Shown here: positions 6,015 to 7,391 of the stretch, piece by piece
Numbering within the stretch: the stretch's first letter is position 1
How the letters are laid out: each line of letters opens with the position of its first letter
Assembly: GCA_965203345.1 (NCBI GenBank)
Contig: CBDBCK010000024.1
Coordinates: forward strand, 1-7,391
Reading direction: 5' to 3'
DNA from: CBDBCK01 sp965203345
Lineage (GTDB): Bacteria; Chloroflexota; Dehalococcoidia; Lucifugimonadales; Lucifugimonadaceae
Length of the DNA stretch: 7,391 nucleotides
Program-made: the position numbers and the translations under genes
The notes under the pieces: model-generated
What the model was told of the DNA's origin: nothing
Database searches by the model: none
The model's input: only the letters and a program-made list of their open reading frames with translations

Positions 6015-7391
6015 ATGGATAAAGGTGCCCATTTTTATCGTTGTGACTTTCAGGTGCATTCTCCGAGGGACTGGGCGTGGAAGGGAAGTTCCTATTCTGA
6101 ACCCGATGACCGAAAAGCTTATGCGGAAGTGTTTATAAAGGCTTGTAGGGAGAAGGGACTTGATGCTGTGGCGATTACCGATCATCACGACTTGTGCTTC
6201 TTTAAGTACTTTCGAGAAGCGGCGGCGAACGAAAAAAAGGAGGACGGCACCGACGTTCCCGATGAAGAAAAAATCATCGTGTTTCCGGGATTAGAACTGA
6301 CACTGGGCATCCCTTGTCAAGCTATCGTTATCTGGGATTCGGATTTTCCCGATAATTTGCTCAGTAAAATTCTCACGGTGCTGGCCATTACGCCGTCACC
6401 CGATTCTAAAGAAAAAACAGCGAAAGTACGGCGGCTAGATGCAATAACGACGCTAGAACAATTAAAACAGAAACTCGACGAACACGATTATCTTAAAGAT
6501 CGATACATCATTTTGCCTAATGTTACTTCAGGTGGTAAACATACATTGCTTCGGAACGCTATAGCAGATAAGTACAAGACTATACCGTGTGTAGGTGGCT
6601 ATCTCGACGGTTCAATCGATAAATGTGACGTCGGCGATCTCAATATCCTACATGGCGAAGTACTTCACTATGAGAACAAGAGAATAGCGCTTTTCCAAAC
6701 ATCAGACTCGCGGTCGGAAGATCACATGCAGCTTGGCGAAGTGTCAACTTGGGTTAAATGGGCTGTACCTACAGCAGAGGCACTGCGACAAGCATGTTTA
6801 GCACAAGAGTCGCGGATTTCGCAAAGCGAACCTCAGTTGCCCTCGGTAATAATCAAGTCTGTGCGCGTGTCCAATAGCGAGTTTATGGGGTCGCTCGATT
6901 TAGCTATTAATCCGCAGTACACGGCGCTTATCGGTAGCCGCGGAACCGGAAAATCGACGATCCTTGAATACCTTCGGTGGGCGCTTTGCGACGAATATCA
7001 GCAAGAAGAAACTGTGGACGGTCAATCGTTCGCTGACCGACATAGGAATCTCATCGAAAACACTCTTGCAAAACATGACGCAACGGTTGAAGTCCAATTT
7101 GAAGTTAACGGCGTTCCGCACATGGTTCATCGGAAATCAAAGTCTGGGGAGGTGTTGCTGAAGATAGCAGAAGGGGAACTTGATGAATGTACACCCGATG
7201 ATATACGCAAGTCGCTTCCGATTCAGGCATACAGTCAAAAGCAGCTAAGTCGTGTCGGAGTGCGTGTTAATGAATTGAATCGGTTTGTTCGCTCAGGGAT
7301 CAAAACCGAACTTGATTCAATCTCATCTCAAGCTCAGTCGACTGCATCGAAAATTCGTCAGGTATATTCTCGTGTGCGTAGAAAGCAAAAT
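6015..7391 (+). CDS. PHP-domain / SMC-like ATPase (TrlF-type), N-terminal 459 residues, 3' truncated by window
   Basis: The frame is open from ATG 6015 to the last base; roughly half the gene is probably missing, since relatives run to about 900-1000 residues. Residues 1-265 form a PHP (polymerase and histidinol phosphatase) fold, a metal-dependent phosphoesterase or nuclease: CDFQVHSP 10-17, ITDHHD 54-59, FPGLELT 90-96, ILPNVTSGG 166-174, QTSDSRSED 228-236, then TWVKW and PTAEALRQA. Several canonical metal-ligand histidines are replaced. From about 276 an SMC/ABC-type ATPase begins: IIKSVRVSN, Walker A GSRGTGKST at 307-315 (bases 6933-6959), EYLRWALCDE, and a Q-loop-like YSQKQLSRVG at 406-415. 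A coiled coil seems to start at about 430; the signature motif and Walker B would lie beyond the window. The likely role is DNA or nucleic-acid sensing by the ATPase controlling the PHP hydrolase. The Ppl (PHP-ATPase) defence protein is a comparable architecture, from memory. The gap from the helicase gene is 7 bases. Confidence 0.9.
   Translation, partial: MDKGAHFYRCDFQVHSPRDWAWKGSSYSEPDDRKAYAEVFIKACREKGLDAVAITDHHDLCFFKYFREAAANEKKEDGTDVPDEEKIIVFPGLELTLGIPCQAIVIWDSDFPDNLLSKILTVLAITPSPDSKEKTAKVRRLDAITTLEQLKQKLDEHDYLKDRYIILPNVTSGGKHTLLRNAIADKYKTIPCVGGYLDGSIDKCDVGDLNILHGEVLHYENKRIALFQTSDSRSEDHMQLGEVSTWVKWAVPTAEALRQACLAQESRISQSEPQLPSVIIKSVRVSNSEFMGSLDLAINPQYTALIGSRGTGKSTILEYLRWALCDEYQQEETVDGQSFADRHRNLIENTLAKHDATVEVQFEVNGVPHMVHRKSKSGEVLLKIAEGELDECTPDDIRKSLPIQAYSQKQLSRVGVRVNELNRFVRSGIKTELDSISSQAQSTASKIRQVYSRVRRKQN

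Noticed and set aside
5835..6188. 117-codon open frame on the minus strand spanning the helicase/PHP junction
   Set aside because: It is opposite helicase motif VI and the PHP metal motifs, both clearly coding on the plus strand.
6232..6243. A7 run followed by GGAGG inside the PHP gene: possible frameshift site or internal start
   Set aside because: The Shine-Dalgarno-like block is downstream of the A run, not upstream where it would stimulate slippage, and the next ATG (6262) is too far for initiation. The original frame continues with good PHP motifs.
6964..7161. 65-codon open frame on the plus strand in another phase
   Set aside because: It lies inside the ATPase domain just after the Walker A loop; the in-frame protein continues with family-like sequence.
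1..7391. CRISPR array, tRNA, IS ends, rho-independent terminators
   Set aside because: No spaced direct repeats, no cloverleaf, no terminal inverted repeats and no GC hairpin with T tract were seen; genes fill almost every base.

Overview
The window is a compact, single-strand (+) bacterial gene cluster of five genes with no intergenic space longer than 7 bases. It reads as the middle of a defence operon, and both ends are cut: the first gene enters from upstream and the last runs off the 3' end. Base composition is near balanced, drifting AT-richer toward the 3' half. There are purine-rich ribosome binding sites, but no rRNA, tRNA or housekeeping marker, so I can say bacterium (Gram-negative style codon use is plausible) and nothing firmer.

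Region by region: (1) bases 1-920 hold the C-terminal third or so of a type III-like restriction subunit, ending in a PD-(D/E)XK nuclease core. (2) Bases 926-3718 encode a 930-residue beta-class DNA methyltransferase (DPPY before the SAM-binding loop) with a C-terminal half not found in textbook Mod proteins. (3) Bases 3718-3930 encode a 70-residue protein of unknown function, coupled to the methyltransferase by a TAATG junction. (4) Bases 3932-6007 encode a complete superfamily 1 (UvrD/Rep-like) helicase with a RelE/ParE-like domain fused at its N-terminus. (5) From base 6015 to the window end runs a PHP-domain plus SMC/ABC-type ATPase protein of the TrlF type, open for 459 codons; no stop is reached.

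How they may work together: genes 1 and 2 form a restriction-modification pair (methylation marks self DNA; the helicase-nuclease cuts unmodified DNA). Genes 3-5 look like a second layer: an SF1 helicase next to an SMC-like ATPase carrying its own hydrolase domain, reminiscent in logic of Gabija (ATPase-nuclease plus UvrD helicase) but built from different parts. Because all junctions are 1-base overlaps or gaps of 1-7 bases, co-transcription and translational coupling are likely. Whether the two layers cooperate, or merely sit together in a defence island, cannot be decided from sequence alone.
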